DNA of 64,000 bases from Dyella flava. GTDB taxonomy: Bacteria; Pseudomonadota; Gammaproteobacteria; Xanthomonadales; Rhodanobacteraceae. The notes below the pieces were generated by a model. That model was not told the DNA's origin. It saw only the letters and a program-made list of their open reading frames with translations, and did not search any database. The DNA lies in NCBI RefSeq assembly GCF_016904955.1, contig NZ_JADIKE010000034.1, forward strand, positions 248,001 to 312,000, read 5' to 3'. Positions within the stretch are counted from its first letter, which is position 1, and each line of letters begins with the position of its first letter. Position numbers and translations under genes: made by a program. This document shows, piece after piece, positions 46,351 through 57,182 of this stretch.

Positions 46351-48225
46351 GTGAACATGCCATTGCCGAAACCTTTGTTCGCCGCCGATGCCATTCCGGG
46401 CAACGCGCGCCATCCGCTCGCAGGAAAGGACCTGAGCGGTGCGGATGTCGTCGTACAAGTTCTGGCTGAACAAGGGGTCGACGTACTCTTCGGCTATTCC
46501 GGTGGGGCGATCCTGCCTGTCTACGACGCCATTTTCCGGCATAACGCCGAGCACCCGAATCCCGATGACAGCGAACCGATGCCGCTGATCGTGCCGGCCA
46601 ACGAACAAGGTGCGGGCTTCATGGCTTCCGGTTACGCGCGTGCGTCCGGCAAGGTCGGCGTGGCGGTGGTCACCTCCGGCCCGGGCGCGACCAATATGGT
46701 GACACCGGTGCGCGATTCGACTGCCGATTCGATTCCGATGATCGTGATCTGCGGCCAGGTCGCGACGCAGGCGATCGGCAGCGACGCCTTCCAGGAAGCG
46801 CCAATCAGCAACATCATGGGCTCCTGCGCCAAGCATGTCTTTCTGGTGACCGAGGCATCGCAGCTGGAAGTCACCATGCGTACGGCTTTCACCATCGCAC
46901 GCAGCGGACGCCCCGGCCCGGTGGTGGTGGATGTGCCGAAGGATATCCAGAACGCCATCATCCGCTTTCAGGGCGAGGGTGAGCTGCCCCTTCCCGGTTA
47001 TCGCGCACGCCTGCGCGCGATTGAACAGGCCACGCTCAGTGATGCGCAATGCGCGAGCTTTTTCGCGGCGTTGTCACGCGCAAAGCATCCGTTGATCTAC
47101 GCCGGAGGCGGCATCATCGCCAGCGGTGCGGCATCGGTGCTGCGTACATTCGTCGACCGTTTCGGCCTGCCGGTCACGACCACCCTGATGGGCATCGGCG
47201 GCTACGACACCACCGATCCGCTGGCGCTGCACATGCTCGGCATGCACGGCACCGCCTACGCGAATTACGCGGTGGAAGATTGCGACTTTCTGCTCGCGCT
47301 GGGCGCACGCTTCGATGACCGCGTCGCGGGCGTCCCTGCGCAATTCGCGCCAAAAGCGAAGTTCATCGCGCACATCGACATCGATCCGGCCGAGATCGAC
47401 AAGGTCAAGCACGCGGACTGGCATCATGTGGGACCGTTGGATCGCGCGCTGCAACGACTGGCGGAATACGGCAAGGCAAACCATCCGTCACCTTGCCTGA
47501 CTGAGTGGCATACGCATATCGCGTCGCTCAAGCATACCCACGCCATGAACTACGATCGCGACAGCGCGCTGATTCAGCCTTACGCCGTACTGGAGGAGAT
47601 CAATCGGCATACGCAAGGCCACGCCATCATCAGTACCGGTGTGGGCCAGCATCAGATGTGGGCGGCGCAGTACCTGGATTTCCGCGAGCCACGGCATTGG
47701 CTCACCTCAGGCTCCATGGGCACGATGGGCTTCGGCCTGCCCGCCGCGATCGGCGCGCAATTTGCCCGGCGCGATGCGCTGGTCATCGATATCGACGGTG
47801 ACGCCAGTATCCGCATGAACCTGGGTGAGCTGGAAACCGTGACCACCTACGGCCTGCCGCTGAAGATCGTCGTGCTCAACAACGTCGGCGACGGCATGGT
47901 GCGGCAGTGGCAAAAGCTGTTTTTCAAGGGCCGTTTTGCCTCATCCGACAAGAGCCTGCATCGCAAGGATTTCGTACGCGCCGCCGAAGCCGACGGTTTC
48001 GCCTGGGCGCGGCGACTGGAACACCGCGAAGACCTGGCCGACACGATCGCCGCGTTTCTGGCGTTCGACGGCCCGGCCTTTCTGGAGGTGATGATCGACC
48101 CGGATGCCGGCGTCTATCCCATGGTCGGCCCCGGCGCCAATTACTCGCAAATGATTACCGGCGATTTCATTCCCTCGCGCGCGGTTTCGCACACCGGCGA
48201 AACCGCCGCTTCCGACAGCTTCTGA
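46351..48225 (+). CDS. ilvG: Acetolactate synthase large (catalytic) subunit
   Basis: Thiamine-diphosphate enzyme forming acetolactate or acetohydroxybutyrate, 624 aa, longer than enterobacterial IlvG (about 550) through a roughly 30-residue N-terminal extension and a longer C-terminal tail. Signatures: [18 protein letters not shown], the activating Glu in [22 protein letters not shown], the TPP motif beginning [12 protein letters not shown] and [18 protein letters not shown] 46351 (AGGGA five bases upstream) or ATG 46357 could be the start. It is followed by its ACT regulatory subunit gene 31 bases later. Confidence 0.94.
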   Translation: MNMPLPKPLFAADAIPGNARHPLAGKDLSGADVVVQVLAEQGVDVLFGYSGGAILPVYDAIFRHNAEHPNPDDSEPMPLIVPANEQGAGFMASGYARASGKVGVAVVTSGPGATNMVTPVRDSTADSIPMIVICGQVATQAIGSDAFQEAPISNIMGSCAKHVFLVTEASQLEVTMRTAFTIARSGRPGPVVVDVPKDIQNAIIRFQGEGELPLPGYRARLRAIEQATLSDAQCASFFAALSRAKHPLIYAGGGIIASGAASVLRTFVDRFGLPVTTTLMGIGGYDTTDPLALHMLGMHGTAYANYAVEDCDFLLALGARFDDRVAGVPAQFAPKAKFIAHIDIDPAEIDKVKHADWHHVGPLDRALQRLAEYGKANHPSPCLTEWHTHIASLKHTHAMNYDRDSALIQPYAVLEEINRHTQGHAIISTGVGQHQMWAAQYLDFREPRHWLTSGSMGTMGFGLPAAIGAQFARRDALVIDIDGDASIRMNLGELETVTTYGLPLKIVVLNNVGDGMVRQWQKLFFKGRFASSDKSLHRKDFVRAAEADGFAWARRLEHREDLADTIAAFLAFDGPAFLEVMIDPDAGVYPMVGPGANYSQMITGDFIPSRAVSHTGETAASDSF

Positions 48226-48256
48226 CCCGCAACGAACCACTGAACTGGACCTGCCC

Positions 48257-48496
48257 ATGCAACACACGCTTTCCATCCTTCTGCAGAACGAAGCCGGTGC
48301 GCTGGTGCGCGTGGCAGGTCTGTTTGCCGCACGCGGCCACAATATCGACACGCTGACGGTGGCCGCCACCACCGACCCGGCCGTTTCGCGCCTGACTCTC
48401 ACGGTGCGCGGCGACGACGCCACGCTGACCCAGATCCTGCAACAGACCCGCAAACTGGTCGATGTGTTGCAAGTCGAGCATCCGGCCCAGGCATGA
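48257..48496 (+). CDS. ilvM: Acetolactate synthase small regulatory subunit (ACT domain)
   Basis: A 79-aa single ACT domain: [32 protein letters not shown], the family's most conserved stretch, then a beta-alpha-beta end. Such subunits bind valine, leucine or isoleucine and control the catalytic subunit. Size is like IlvM, while the sequence is closer to the N-terminal ACT domain of IlvH/IlvN. The stop overlaps ilvA (ATGA 48493). Confidence 0.93.
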   Translation: MQHTLSILLQNEAGALVRVAGLFAARGHNIDTLTVAATTDPAVSRLTLTVRGDDATLTQILQQTRKLVDVLQVEHPAQA

Positions 48497-50058
48497 ACGC
48501 CAAACTGCTGCCCAACGACGACGATCCTGTGTTGACGGCCGCTTCGGTGCTGCGTCGCGCCGAATCGGCACGGGTCTACGAAGTGGCGCATCACACGGCG
48601 CTTGAAGCGGCGACACTGCTTTCCGCACGCCTCGGATCCACTGTCTTGCTGAAGCGCGAAGACCAGCAGCCGGTATTTTCGTTCAAGCTGCGCGGCGCGT
48701 ATAACCGCATGGCACAACTGCATGCGAACGAAAGGGCACGCGGCGTGATTGCCGCCTCGGCCGGCAATCACGCACAGGGCGTGGCGCTGGCCGCCTCGCG
48801 ACTGGGAATTCGCGCCACTATCGTGATGCCGGTAACGGCGCCGCAGGTGAAGGTGGATGCCGTTCGACGCTTCGGCGGCGCGTTTACCGAAGTGGTGCTG
48901 GCCGGCGATTCGTATAGCGACGCGCAAGCCGAAGCCATGCGTCTGTGCGCGGCGATGAACGCCACCTTCGTGCACCCGTTCGACGACCTTGACGTGATCG
49001 CCGGCCAGGCGACGATCGGCTTGGAAATCCTTGCGCAGTATCCGGAATCCTTGCATGCCGTCTTCGTACCGATCGGCGGCGGCGGCCTGGCTGCGGGCAT
49101 TGCCTCGGTGATCAAGGCGCGACGCCCCGATGTGCGCATCATCGGCGTGCAGGCCAGCGATGCCGACTCCATGGCACGGGCGCTCGATGCCGGCACGCGC
49201 ATATCGCTGAATGACGTAGGTCTGTTTGCCGATGGCACGGCCGTGAAGCAAGTGGGTGCGCTGACCTTTTCGCTATGTCAGCACTACGTCGATGAGGTAC
49301 TGCGCGTGGACACCGACGCGATCTGCGCGGCGATCCGCGATATTTACCAGGATACGCGCAGCATTCCAGAGCCTTCCGGTGCGCTTGCCGTGGCTGGACT
49401 CAAGCAATACGTGGCCGGTCATGGTCCCGCTGACGGGGCACTGGTCGCGGTGGTTTCCGGCGCCAACATGAATTTCGACCGCTTGCGCTTTGTCGCAGAG
49501 CGTGCGGAAGTCGGCGAACAGCGTGAAGCCGTGTTTGCCGTGACCATTCCCGAGCAACGCGGCAGCTTTCACCGCTTCTGCAACGCGCTCGGCCAGCACT
49601 CGATCACCGAATTCAATTACCGCATCGGCGATGCACACGCCGCGCACATCTTTGTCGGCGTGCAGACCGCCCAGCGCGGCGAACGAGAAGCCTTGGCGGC
49701 GGCCTTCCGCGCGAATGACTTCAGGGTGCTCGACCTGACCGATGACGAGCTGGCAAAGCTGCATCTGCGTCATATGATCGGCGGCCGGTCACCACTGGCG
49801 CGCGACGAACGCCTGTATCGCTTCGACTTTCCGGAACGGCCCGGTGCGCTGGCCCGCTTTCTGGACCGCATGCACCCCGACTGGAATATCAGCCTGTTCC
49901 ACTATCGCAATCACGGTGCCGACTACGGTCGCATTCTGGTCGGCATTCAGGCACCTGCCAGCGAGCACGAGTTGTTGAGATACTTCCTGTCGAGCCTGGG
50001 TTATCCCTATATCGACGAGAGCGACAATCCGGCTTACCGCCTGCTGTTATGCGCGTAA
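48493..50058 (+). CDS. ilvA: Biosynthetic threonine dehydratase (threonine ammonia-lyase)
   Basis: PLP enzyme that makes 2-oxobutanoate for isoleucine, 521 aa. N-terminal catalytic domain with Lys65 in [24 protein letters not shown] and [12 protein letters not shown]-terminal regulatory part from about residue 335 with two ACT-like modules ([19 protein letters not shown] and [19 protein letters not shown]), as in isoleucine-feedback-controlled IlvA. It is the last gene of the operon. Its final 12 bases overlap the 3' end of the convergent VOC gene. Confidence 0.96.
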   Translation: MNAKLLPNDDDPVLTAASVLRRAESARVYEVAHHTALEAATLLSARLGSTVLLKREDQQPVFSFKLRGAYNRMAQLHANERARGVIAASAGNHAQGVALAASRLGIRATIVMPVTAPQVKVDAVRRFGGAFTEVVLAGDSYSDAQAEAMRLCAAMNATFVHPFDDLDVIAGQATIGLEILAQYPESLHAVFVPIGGGGLAAGIASVIKARRPDVRIIGVQASDADSMARALDAGTRISLNDVGLFADGTAVKQVGALTFSLCQHYVDEVLRVDTDAICAAIRDIYQDTRSIPEPSGALAVAGLKQYVAGHGPADGALVAVVSGANMNFDRLRFVAERAEVGEQREAVFAVTIPEQRGSFHRFCNALGQHSITEFNYRIGDAHAAHIFVGVQTAQRGEREALAAAFRANDFRVLDLTDDELAKLHLRHMIGGRSPLARDERLYRFDFPERPGALARFLDRMHPDWNISLFHYRNHGADYGRILVGIQAPASEHELLRYFLSSLGYPYIDESDNPAYRLLLCA

Positions 50059-50442
50059 CGTGCCACGTGCAAGGTTGAGGTCCTCCTCGAGCGAGCCGCC
50101 GGCATCGAGTTCGAAGACGTGGTTGTCGTAGTCCATGAAATACAGGGCCGTGTCTTCGCGCGCCATGAAGTGCTCGACATCGAACGCAGCCAGCTTGTTG
50201 GCGCAGTCCCGCAACTGGTCGCGGCTGACTTCCAGTGCGATATGGTCACCATTGCGGGTAGCCGGGCCGTCGCCCTGGCGCAGCACGAACCAAATATCGC
50301 CGAGCTTCGCAAAGCTTTGCGGATGACCTTTGTCGCCAGGATGGTTGGCGATCACCTGCGCATCCAATACCCCGGCAAATAGCTCCGCGGTGCGCGCAGG
50401 ATCACGCACGATCAGTGCGATATGACTGATGGTCGTGAACAT
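50047..50442 (-). CDS. VOC-superfamily protein, FosX-like
   Basis: A 131-aa glyoxalase-fold protein, from ATG 50442 (MFTTISHIALIVRDPARTAEL). The pattern resembles fosfomycin-modifying FosX/FosA: His7 at the first metal site, HIALEV at the second, and YFMDYDNHVFELDAG with the Glu metal ligand. Whether it opens fosfomycin or serves another substrate cannot be read. It is convergent with ilvA, overlapping it by 12 bases, and divergent from ubiA. Confidence 0.85.
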   Translation of the reverse strand: MFTTISHIALIVRDPARTAELFAGVLDAQVIANHPGDKGHPQSFAKLGDIWFVLRQGDGPATRNGDHIALEVSRDQLRDCANKLAAFDVEHFMAREDTALYFMDYDNHVFELDAGGSLEEDLNLARGTLRA

Positions 50443-50571
50443 GAACGGCTCCGGCCCCAATGCGGTGGACGATCCTAGACCGCCCCTCCGTGACCGGCAA
50501 TGTACCACCCCCACCGTGGGAGTGGCCTAATGCACAGTTTCGGATGGAAGACTGCACGCTAAACTTGCCGG

Positions 50572-51597
50572 ATGGCCCCGACCTCCCGCAAGCGCCCACG
50601 GCGCAACCCTCCTGTGCCGGCTACCAGCCGCGCGCGCCCCGTTGCCACCTCTGCGGCGGGAAAGCCGCCGCGTCCCGCCGATAGCTCCACCCGCGCGACG
50701 CGCGTGCTGGATTGGCTGTTGCAGAAATTGCCACAGCAACAGCGAGAGAAAGCGCGCGACATCCTGGTGCTGACCCGCATGGATCGGCCGATCGGCGCCC
50801 TGCTATTGCTGTGGCCGACCTGGTGGGCGCTATGGCTGGCTGCCGGCGATTTCCCGCCATGGAAGCCCATGGTGATCTTTACGCTCGGGGTTTTTGCGAT
50901 GCGCGCCGCCGGCTGCGCCATCAATGATTTTGCCGACCGCAAGCTGGATCCCCAGGTTGCCCGCACCGCGGGTCGCCCCATCGCCGCCGGCCGGGTCACG
51001 CCACGCGAAGCGCTGATCGTCTTTGCGGTCTTGCTGTTGATCTCCTTTGGGCTCGTGCTGCTTACCAATGCGCTGACCATCAAGCTTTCATTTATCGGGG
51101 CGGCGCTGGCCGCGCTTTATCCTTTCACCAAGCGCTATACCGATCTTCCGCAAGTGGTGCTGGGCGCCGCCTTCGGCTGGTCGATTCCGATGGCTTTCGC
51201 CGCCGTGCAAAACAATGTGCCGCCGGTCGGCTGGGTGCTGTTTATCGCCAACATCCTCTGGTCGGTGATCTACGACACCGAATACGCGATGGTGGATCGC
51301 GACGACGACCTCAAGGTTGGCGCGCGCTCAACCGCCATCCTTTTTGGCGACGCGGATCTCCTGATCATCGGCATACTCATGGGCACCTTTATCACGGCCA
51401 TGGTGATGGTTGGCACACGCGCCCATCTGAGCTGGCCGTATTGGCTTTCGATGGCGGCGACGGCCGCACTGTTCGGCTGGCAACAATGGCTGATCCGCAA
51501 CCGCGAGCGCGACGCCTGCCTCGCAGCTTTTCGGCACAACAACTGGCTGGGGCTTACGCTGTGGATTGGCATCGCCCTGGCGCTTGCGGTGCGTTGA
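50572..51597 (+). CDS. ubiA: 4-Hydroxybenzoate polyprenyltransferase
   Basis: Integral membrane prenyltransferase of ubiquinone synthesis, 341 aa, seven to nine predicted helices. The two Asp-rich motifs are NDFADRKLD and DTEYAMVDRDDD, plus RMDRPIGALLLLWPTWWAL. An unusual N-terminal extension of about 45 basic/proline-rich residues (PTSRKRPRRNPPVPAT) precedes the family start, so translation may begin later, although no convincing internal start was chosen. It stands 4 bases from the end of the convergent DUF6311-like gene. Confidence 0.93.
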   Translation: MAPTSRKRPRRNPPVPATSRARPVATSAAGKPPRPADSSTRATRVLDWLLQKLPQQQREKARDILVLTRMDRPIGALLLLWPTWWALWLAAGDFPPWKPMVIFTLGVFAMRAAGCAINDFADRKLDPQVARTAGRPIAAGRVTPREALIVFAVLLLISFGLVLLTNALTIKLSFIGAALAALYPFTKRYTDLPQVVLGAAFGWSIPMAFAAVQNNVPPVGWVLFIANILWSVIYDTEYAMVDRDDDLKVGARSTAILFGDADLLIIGILMGTFITAMVMVGTRAHLSWPYWLSMAATAALFGWQQWLIRNRERDACLAAFRHNNWLGLTLWIGIALALAVR

Positions 51598-51601
51598 ACC
51601 A

Positions 51602-53761
51602 CTATTTCGCAGTTACTTGCATGCCGCCAAGCCGGATGGCGATAGTTCGGACATCCGCGTTTTCTCCGGCATCCTTCGGAGAACGTGGACTATCAAAATG
51701 AAATGCCAGCACGAGATTTCCATCAGGCGCCTGCCAGTCAGCCGGAATATCGAAAGCCACATCAGGCACCGCGTTGTCGCGCTGAAAACGCCAGTTTGCA
51801 AGGACATGCCCACCCATCTCGACACGCACACTCAGACTCGGGTACTTGGCAGGTAGATAAGGAAGTATCCGCAAGGCGACATGCACATCTGACAGGGGCA
51901 GCTGCCGGTGCATTGCCACCCAGGCAGCGGGCCCCAACGACCATACGCCACCGCTTTCGGCTGTACTCCACCCGCCAAGTAGGAAGGGGAGTCCATCGCC
52001 ATGGCCGTCAAATAGATAAGGATGATCCAGCGCCATCGGCGGCAGGTCACCCCTTAGTGGGTGTTGCAGATACGGTGCACTGCCTTTTTCAAACCAGCCG
52101 GGCGCGACGACGGTAAAGCCGTCGATGGCGCCGACTCCCGTCGCGGGACTGAACATCACCTGCGCTGATTGCAGCTTTTCTTTGCCACTGGACTGGATGA
52201 GGTACAGACCATTCGGATCCAGATCGCCGCCCCAAAATGCTTCATGCCGCAGCAGCCGGCCTTGTTGCCGCGTCGCGGAGGGCAAGCGAGCATAGAATGC
52301 GGTATCGATGTGAAATCCGTATGTTGCGGCCAGATACTCGTAGTCAATGTACTCGTCACCTTCGTACTGACCCGGAATCACGTAAAGATTCGCATAGCGC
52401 TTGCGCGCAAGGCTCCAGAACGGCGAGTCAAAATCCGGAAATTTAAGGAATGCAAGCTTGATAGCGGTGACGTTGTGCGTAAATTGTAAATAAGGCCGCA
52501 TATCGGCCAACTGCAGCAAAACCATTATGCCCAGCATCACTCTCGATGCCCGTGCAGGCCACCGGACCAACCCGCGCACGGCCATCATCAAAAGCACGTA
52601 GTAGACCGGCCAGAACATGCGTCCGGAGCAGCGAAAGATATTCACCATCCGGTTCAATCTTGCGGGCAGTGACACCTGGAAAAGCGTATGCGTGCCGAAC
52701 GTGACGACGTTGGATAACGCGAGCAAAGTGAGACAAACGCAGCACAGAATCAGCGCGGCGTCGGGATTACGCAGGATGTCGTGGCGTCCACGGACCGGCG
52801 ATCTCTTTCGTGTCACGGCCCACTGCACGATCGTCGCCAGCAATGCAAACAACACGCCCAAACCGAGGTAATTGAAGCCCTCGTACTGTCCGGCGGTAGC
52901 GCCGGTAGGTGACGGCAATAGGAATGGCCCCGCCCCGAGAGGCATCCATGGCGCCAACAGGTTCATGGAGTAGTAGCCGAACCCGAATGTCGACACATCC
53001 ATGTCGCCGAAATATCCGACTAGCCACATCACGGTAATCGATCCGGCCACGGACGCTACTGTGCAGCAAACCGTGCTTAGCCAGGAAAGCTGCCGGACAA
53101 GAACGCCCTGGCGCAACAAATAAGCCGCCCAAATAGCGTAGACCATGAACATCAGATAGGCGTGCACCAAGGGTACGAACCACAGCAGAGCCATCCACTG
53201 AATGATGTACCGGAGCTTCGGCGGCGAGTAATAGAGATAGAGCGCGCAGACGATCAGCCAGTGTGCGGATAGCGCAAAGTGCGCCGAGGTGCGCAGCAAC
53301 ATGATCGGGCTGATCAGGAACAGCAAGACACCCGCGGCGAGTGCCAGACGATCACGCGTAAATTGCGAAAGAAGCCGATACGCAAAGTAGCCCTGCAGCA
53401 CATAACAGCAGCACAGCCACAGACCTGCATATTGAAAATCTGTCGGCAGCACGCCTCTTAGCAGCTTGAATAGGAGTGCGAATGCAGGTATCGAGTCGGT
53501 ATAGACGATCGAGCTCGATTGTTCCATCCCCATGGCGGGCGCGGCGCCGAGCGGAAACATCCACGGTGAATGCCGGAAAAACACCCACCCCAGATAGCTT
53601 TGGGCCGAATCGCCATGGGACAGCCAGCCAAGGCTTCCGGGTTCGAGCACACCCACGCCGAACACCAGATAGAACACCATCGCCCCGGCCAAAGCGGCCA
53701 GGCACGCTCCCGCGAACACATCATCGCCACGGGCACGTGCCATCGTGTCGTTCAACGTCAT
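51602..53761 (-). CDS. Large DUF6311-like multi-pass membrane protein
   Basis: About 719 aa from ATG 53761. Residues about 12-470 hold roughly a dozen transmembrane helices; HGDSAQSYLGWVFFRHSPW and GMEQSSSIVYTDSIPA near the first extracytoplasmic loop are typical of the DUF6311 family, which has a glycosyltransferase-C-like membrane topology. The C-terminal 250 residues are soluble, probably beta-rich and periplasmic. No sugar-transfer neighbours are in view. A role in surface polysaccharide or lipid glycosylation is only a guess from topology. Confidence 0.75.
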   Translation of the reverse strand: MTLNDTMARARGDDVFAGACLAALAGAMVFYLVFGVGVLEPGSLGWLSHGDSAQSYLGWVFFRHSPWMFPLGAAPAMGMEQSSSIVYTDSIPAFALLFKLLRGVLPTDFQYAGLWLCCCYVLQGYFAYRLLSQFTRDRLALAAGVLLFLISPIMLLRTSAHFALSAHWLIVCALYLYYSPPKLRYIIQWMALLWFVPLVHAYLMFMVYAIWAAYLLRQGVLVRQLSWLSTVCCTVASVAGSITVMWLVGYFGDMDVSTFGFGYYSMNLLAPWMPLGAGPFLLPSPTGATAGQYEGFNYLGLGVLFALLATIVQWAVTRKRSPVRGRHDILRNPDAALILCCVCLTLLALSNVVTFGTHTLFQVSLPARLNRMVNIFRCSGRMFWPVYYVLLMMAVRGLVRWPARASRVMLGIMVLLQLADMRPYLQFTHNVTAIKLAFLKFPDFDSPFWSLARKRYANLYVIPGQYEGDEYIDYEYLAATYGFHIDTAFYARLPSATRQQGRLLRHEAFWGGDLDPNGLYLIQSSGKEKLQSAQVMFSPATGVGAIDGFTVVAPGWFEKGSAPYLQHPLRGDLPPMALDHPYLFDGHGDGLPFLLGGWSTAESGGVWSLGPAAWVAMHRQLPLSDVHVALRILPYLPAKYPSLSVRVEMGGHVLANWRFQRDNAVPDVAFDIPADWQAPDGNLVLAFHFDSPRSPKDAGENADVRTIAIRLGGMQVTAK

Positions 53762-53854
53762 CAAATTTTCCCTTAGCCGGCGACCGGCGCCCCTGGCGAG
53801 CAGCATTCTCTCCCATATACCACCTTGACTGTACCGGGCGAGCCACGCGGTGGA

Positions 53855-54568
53855 TCAACCGCCGGGTATGGGCGCTCGCGCCAGTGCCCACACGTCGACG
53901 CGCAACACGCCCGCACGCTTCAGGACGCGAACACACTCTGCAAGCGTGGCCCCGGTAGTGAAAACATCGTCGAGAACGGCGACATGGCTTGGTAATGCAG
54001 CGCCTTCTCGCAAGGTAAATGCCGCGCGCAGGTTGCGGCGGCGCTGCGTGGCGTCGAGTCCGGTTTGCATTTCGGTATGCCTGATGCGCCGGAGCACATC
54101 GTGCCTGCAGGTAATCCCCAAGGCATGCGCGAGCGGCCGCGCCAATTCCCAAGCCTGGTTGTAGCCGCGCTCACGCAAGCGCCGTTTGTGCAGCGGCACC
54201 GGCAGAATCATGAGCGGCAAATGGGAAGGCGGCTTTTCGCGCTGCCACAGCGTGACCAAGGCGCGGCCAGCAGCAAGATCCCGGCTGAATTTGAAGCGCG
54301 TTTCCAGACGGTCCAATGGCCACGCGTAGCGAAAGGGCGCCCACGCCGCATCCCAGGGCGGAGCCTTGCGCAGGCAACGTCCGCACTGCGGCACAGATAC
54401 CGGCAATGGCAAGGCACATTGGGCACAGCACGGGGTATTGCGCGGCAATTCCGCAGCGCAATCGCTACACAGATCCACGCCTTCTGCGCCGGCGTCGCCG
54501 CACAACAGGCAGCGCCAGGGCAACAACCATTGATGCAGGGCTGACAAGCGCCGTATCAGCGCATCCAT
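53855..54568 (-). CDS. ComF-family phosphoribosyltransferase-like protein
   Basis: A 237-aa protein from ATG 54568. Zinc-ribbon-like N-terminus with CLLCG, CSDC, CCAQC and CGRC pairs; the C-terminal half is a type I phosphoribosyltransferase fold with the PRPP-binding motif VAVLDDVFTTGAT. Members (ComF, GntX) take part in DNA uptake in competent bacteria. No other competence gene is nearby. The small membrane protein gene lies 14 bases upstream on the same strand; the bio genes are divergent. Confidence 0.88.
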   Translation of the reverse strand: MDALIRRLSALHQWLLPWRCLLCGDAGAEGVDLCSDCAAELPRNTPCCAQCALPLPVSVPQCGRCLRKAPPWDAAWAPFRYAWPLDRLETRFKFSRDLAAGRALVTLWQREKPPSHLPLMILPVPLHKRRLRERGYNQAWELARPLAHALGITCRHDVLRRIRHTEMQTGLDATQRRRNLRAAFTLREGAALPSHVAVLDDVFTTGATLAECVRVLKRAGVLRVDVWALARAPIPGG

Positions 54569-54582
54569 ATGCGAAAGACGGG

Positions 54583-54789
54583 TTAGTTGTTCGGCTTGAA
54601 CAAGGCCGCGTCCACGATCGACCAGAGATGGATGATCCAGCCCATCCAGATCACCCACAGTGCTGCGGCAAGCACAAACATGAAAAACGCCTTCAACAAC
54701 CGTCCCTGCACCAACTGGCCCAGCCCCGGGATAAAGAAACTGCACACCGCCGCGATGACGTTACCGGTGCTGCCCTGACCTGCACTCAT
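54583..54789 (-). CDS. Small membrane protein, TM2-like
   Basis: A 68-aa protein from ATG 54789 (MSAGQGSTGNV), preceded by AAGGAG-type sequence. It has two hydrophobic segments (residues about 10-22, containing FFIPGLGQLVQG, and about 30-52, AFFMFVLAAALWVIWMGWI). The PGLGQLVQGR turn is typical of TM2-type and related small membrane proteins. Function unknown. It lies 14 bases upstream of comF on the same strand. Confidence 0.75.
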   Translation of the reverse strand: MSAGQGSTGNVIAAVCSFFIPGLGQLVQGRLLKAFFMFVLAAALWVIWMGWIIHLWSIVDAALFKPNN

Positions 54790-54930
54790 GATCGACTCCT
54801 TCGATAGATGGTCGTGGGATGGTAATCGGTCCACGTCCGCACTCCGTCAACCATTCGCCAACGAATAGAGTTGACAGTATCGGGAGCGACTTCCAAACTT
54901 GCTTGCTTGATTGCCACGGAGCCCCACCCC

Positions 54931-55971
54931 ATGCCCGCAGCCGCTCTTCGCCATGACTGGTCGCGCGACGAAATCGCCGCATTGTTCGCCCTGCCATTCA
55001 ATGAGTTGCTGCACCGTGCGCATGGCGTTCACCGCGAACACCATGACCCGAACGCGGTACAGGTCTCCACCCTGCTGTCGATCAAGACGGGGGGCTGCCC
55101 GGAAGATTGCGGTTATTGCCCACAGGCGGCGAGGTATCACACCGGCGTCAAGGCGGAAAAATTGATGTCGGTAGACGCCGTGGTCGCCCGGGCCCAGGCG
55201 GCGAAGAACGCCGGCGCCAGCCGCTTCTGCATGGGCGCGGCCTGGCGCAGCCCGAAGGATCGCGACGTGGCCCAGGTGGCGGAGATCGTCTCGGCCGTGA
55301 AGGCCCTGGGCCTGGAAACCTGCGCCACTTTGGGCATGCTCAGCGACACCCAGGCGCAGACGCTCAAGCACGCCGGCCTGGATTACTACAATCACAATAT
55401 CGACACCGCGCCGGAGTTCTACGGCGAAATCATCCACACGCGCCAATATCAGGATCGCCTGGATACGCTCGAACACGTGCGCGATGCGGGTCTGAAGACC
55501 TGCTGCGGTGGCATTGTCGGCATGGGTGAAACCCGCGATCAGCGCGCCGGTCTGCTGCAGACGCTGGTCAACCTGCCCGAGCATCCGGAATCGGTGCCGA
55601 TCAATCAGCTGGTGCAGGTGGAAGGCACGCCGCTGCACGGCACGCAAGCGCTGGATCCGTTCGAGTTTGTGCGCACGATCGCCGTGGCGCGCATCCTGAT
55701 GCCCAAGTCGATGGTGCGCTTGTCCGCCGGTCGTCAGCAGATGGACGATGCCGTGCAGGCGCTGTGCTTCTTTGCCGGCGCAAACTCGATTTTCTACGGT
55801 GAAAAACTGCTGACGACCGGCAACCCCGACGTGGAGCACGATCGCGCACTGTTCCGCCGCCTCGACCTGCATGCCTTGGAAATCGTCGAGGAAACCGACA
55901 CGGTGCACGCCGGCATCCTCGAAACCGAATCAGCCGGCAGCTGTGGTCAGGGCTGTGGCTGCGCGGCCTGA
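54931..55971 (+). CDS. bioB: Biotin synthase
   Basis: Radical SAM enzyme inserting sulfur into dethiobiotin, 346 aa. The cluster motif CPEDCGYC gives Cys56, Cys60 and Cys63; a second set for the [2Fe-2S] cluster is in the barrel (e.g. [31 protein letters not shown]). ATG 54931 with CGGAG about 54915 is preferred over ATG 54871. First gene of the bio operon; bioF starts inside its end. The C-terminal Cys/Gly tail ([10 protein letters not shown]) is unconserved in function. Confidence 0.96.
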   Translation: MPAAALRHDWSRDEIAALFALPFNELLHRAHGVHREHHDPNAVQVSTLLSIKTGGCPEDCGYCPQAARYHTGVKAEKLMSVDAVVARAQAAKNAGASRFCMGAAWRSPKDRDVAQVAEIVSAVKALGLETCATLGMLSDTQAQTLKHAGLDYYNHNIDTAPEFYGEIIHTRQYQDRLDTLEHVRDAGLKTCCGGIVGMGETRDQRAGLLQTLVNLPEHPESVPINQLVQVEGTPLHGTQALDPFEFVRTIAVARILMPKSMVRLSAGRQQMDDAVQALCFFAGANSIFYGEKLLTTGNPDVEHDRALFRRLDLHALEIVEETDTVHAGILETESAGSCGQGCGCAA

Positions 55972-57154
55972 TCTGCTTCAACGACTGGCCGTACAGACGG
56001 CCGAACGTGCGCAAGCGCAGCTACAGCGACGTCTGCGCACGATCGACACCTGCCAAGGGCCTTTTGTAGAAAGCGGCGGGCAGCAGTTGCTTGCTTTCTG
56101 CAGCAATGATTACCTGGGCCTTGCCCACGATCCGCGACTGGTCGCCGCCTTGAAGACAGCCGGTGACGAAAGCGGCGTCGGCAGCGGTTCGGCCCATCTG
56201 ATCTGCGGCCATCGCCGCGAACACGCTGCGCTGGAAGAAGCCTTGGCCGAATGGACCGGGCGTGAGCGCGCACTGCTGTTTTCCACCGGCTACATGGCCA
56301 ATCTCGGCGTGATCCAGGCCTTGCTTGAGCGCGGCGAACTGTGCGTGCAAGACAAGCTCAATCACGCCTGTTTGCTCGATGGTGCGCAGCTCGCCGGCGC
56401 AACGCTGAAACGCTACCCACATGCCGATGTCGATGCCGCTGCACGACAATTACACAGCAACGCAGATGGTTGTGCATTGCTCGCTACCGACGGCGTGTTC
56501 AGCATGGACGGCGATATTGCGCCGCTGCGCGAATTAGCCGCCTTGTGCGCCAGCGAACGCACCAGCCTGATGGTGGATGACGCGCATGGACTGGGCGTGC
56601 TCGGCGAGGACGGCGCCGGCAGCGTGGCGGAAGCCGGATTAAGCGAAACCGATGTTCCGATCCTGATGGCCACATTGGGCAAGGCGCTTGGCTGCAGCGG
56701 CGCCTTCGTTGCCGGCAGCGCCGCCTTGATCGATGGGCTGACCCAGTTTGCACGCACCTATATCTACACCACCGCCATGCCCCCCGCACTGGCGGCTGCC
56801 ACCCATCGTGCGGTGGAACTGGCGCGCAGTGAACATTGGCGACGCGACAAGTTGAACGTCCTGCTCCGGCGTTTTCGTACCGGCGCGGCCCAGCTGGGCC
56901 TGCCATTGATGCCCTCGCGCACGGCCATTCAGCCGCTCATGCTCGGCGATGCCCAGCGCGCCCTGGACACGTCCCGAGCGCTGGAAGCTCAAGGGCTGCT
57001 GGCCGTGGCGATCCGCCCGCCCACCGTTCCCCATGGGCAGGCGCGCCTGCGCATCACACTTTCCGCCGCCCATGAAGAAGCCCACGTGGACAGGTTGCTG
57101 CAGGCACTCGAGTCCCTGCGGCTCGGGGCATCCCCTACGGGCGCGCCGGTATAA
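55955..57154 (+). CDS. bioF: 8-Amino-7-oxononanoate synthase
   Basis: PLP enzyme of the alpha-oxoamine synthase family condensing pimeloyl-ACP/CoA with alanine. About 399 aa with GTG 55955 ([11 protein letters not shown]) as start, which matches the family N-terminus and has AGGG just upstream; it overlaps bioB by 17 bases. Other in-frame codons reach back to 55871 inside bioB. Signatures: [41 protein letters not shown] and the PLP lysine Lys243 in [12 protein letters not shown]. Confidence 0.95.
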   Translation: MAARPDLLQRLAVQTAERAQAQLQRRLRTIDTCQGPFVESGGQQLLAFCSNDYLGLAHDPRLVAALKTAGDESGVGSGSAHLICGHRREHAALEEALAEWTGRERALLFSTGYMANLGVIQALLERGELCVQDKLNHACLLDGAQLAGATLKRYPHADVDAAARQLHSNADGCALLATDGVFSMDGDIAPLRELAALCASERTSLMVDDAHGLGVLGEDGAGSVAEAGLSETDVPILMATLGKALGCSGAFVAGSAALIDGLTQFARTYIYTTAMPPALAAATHRAVELARSEHWRRDKLNVLLRRFRTGAAQLGLPLMPSRTAIQPLMLGDAQRALDTSRALEAQGLLAVAIRPPTVPHGQARLRITLSAAHEEAHVDRLLQALESLRLGASPTGAPV

Positions 57155-57182
57155 TTCACGGCCAAGTATGCCTGCCCCGCCT

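Noticed and set aside
54871..54899. TTGACA at 54871-54876 as a bioB promoter
   Set aside because: The hexamer is perfect, but the candidate -10 (CAAACT) is poor and no BirA-like operator was seen, so I did not list it as a feature.
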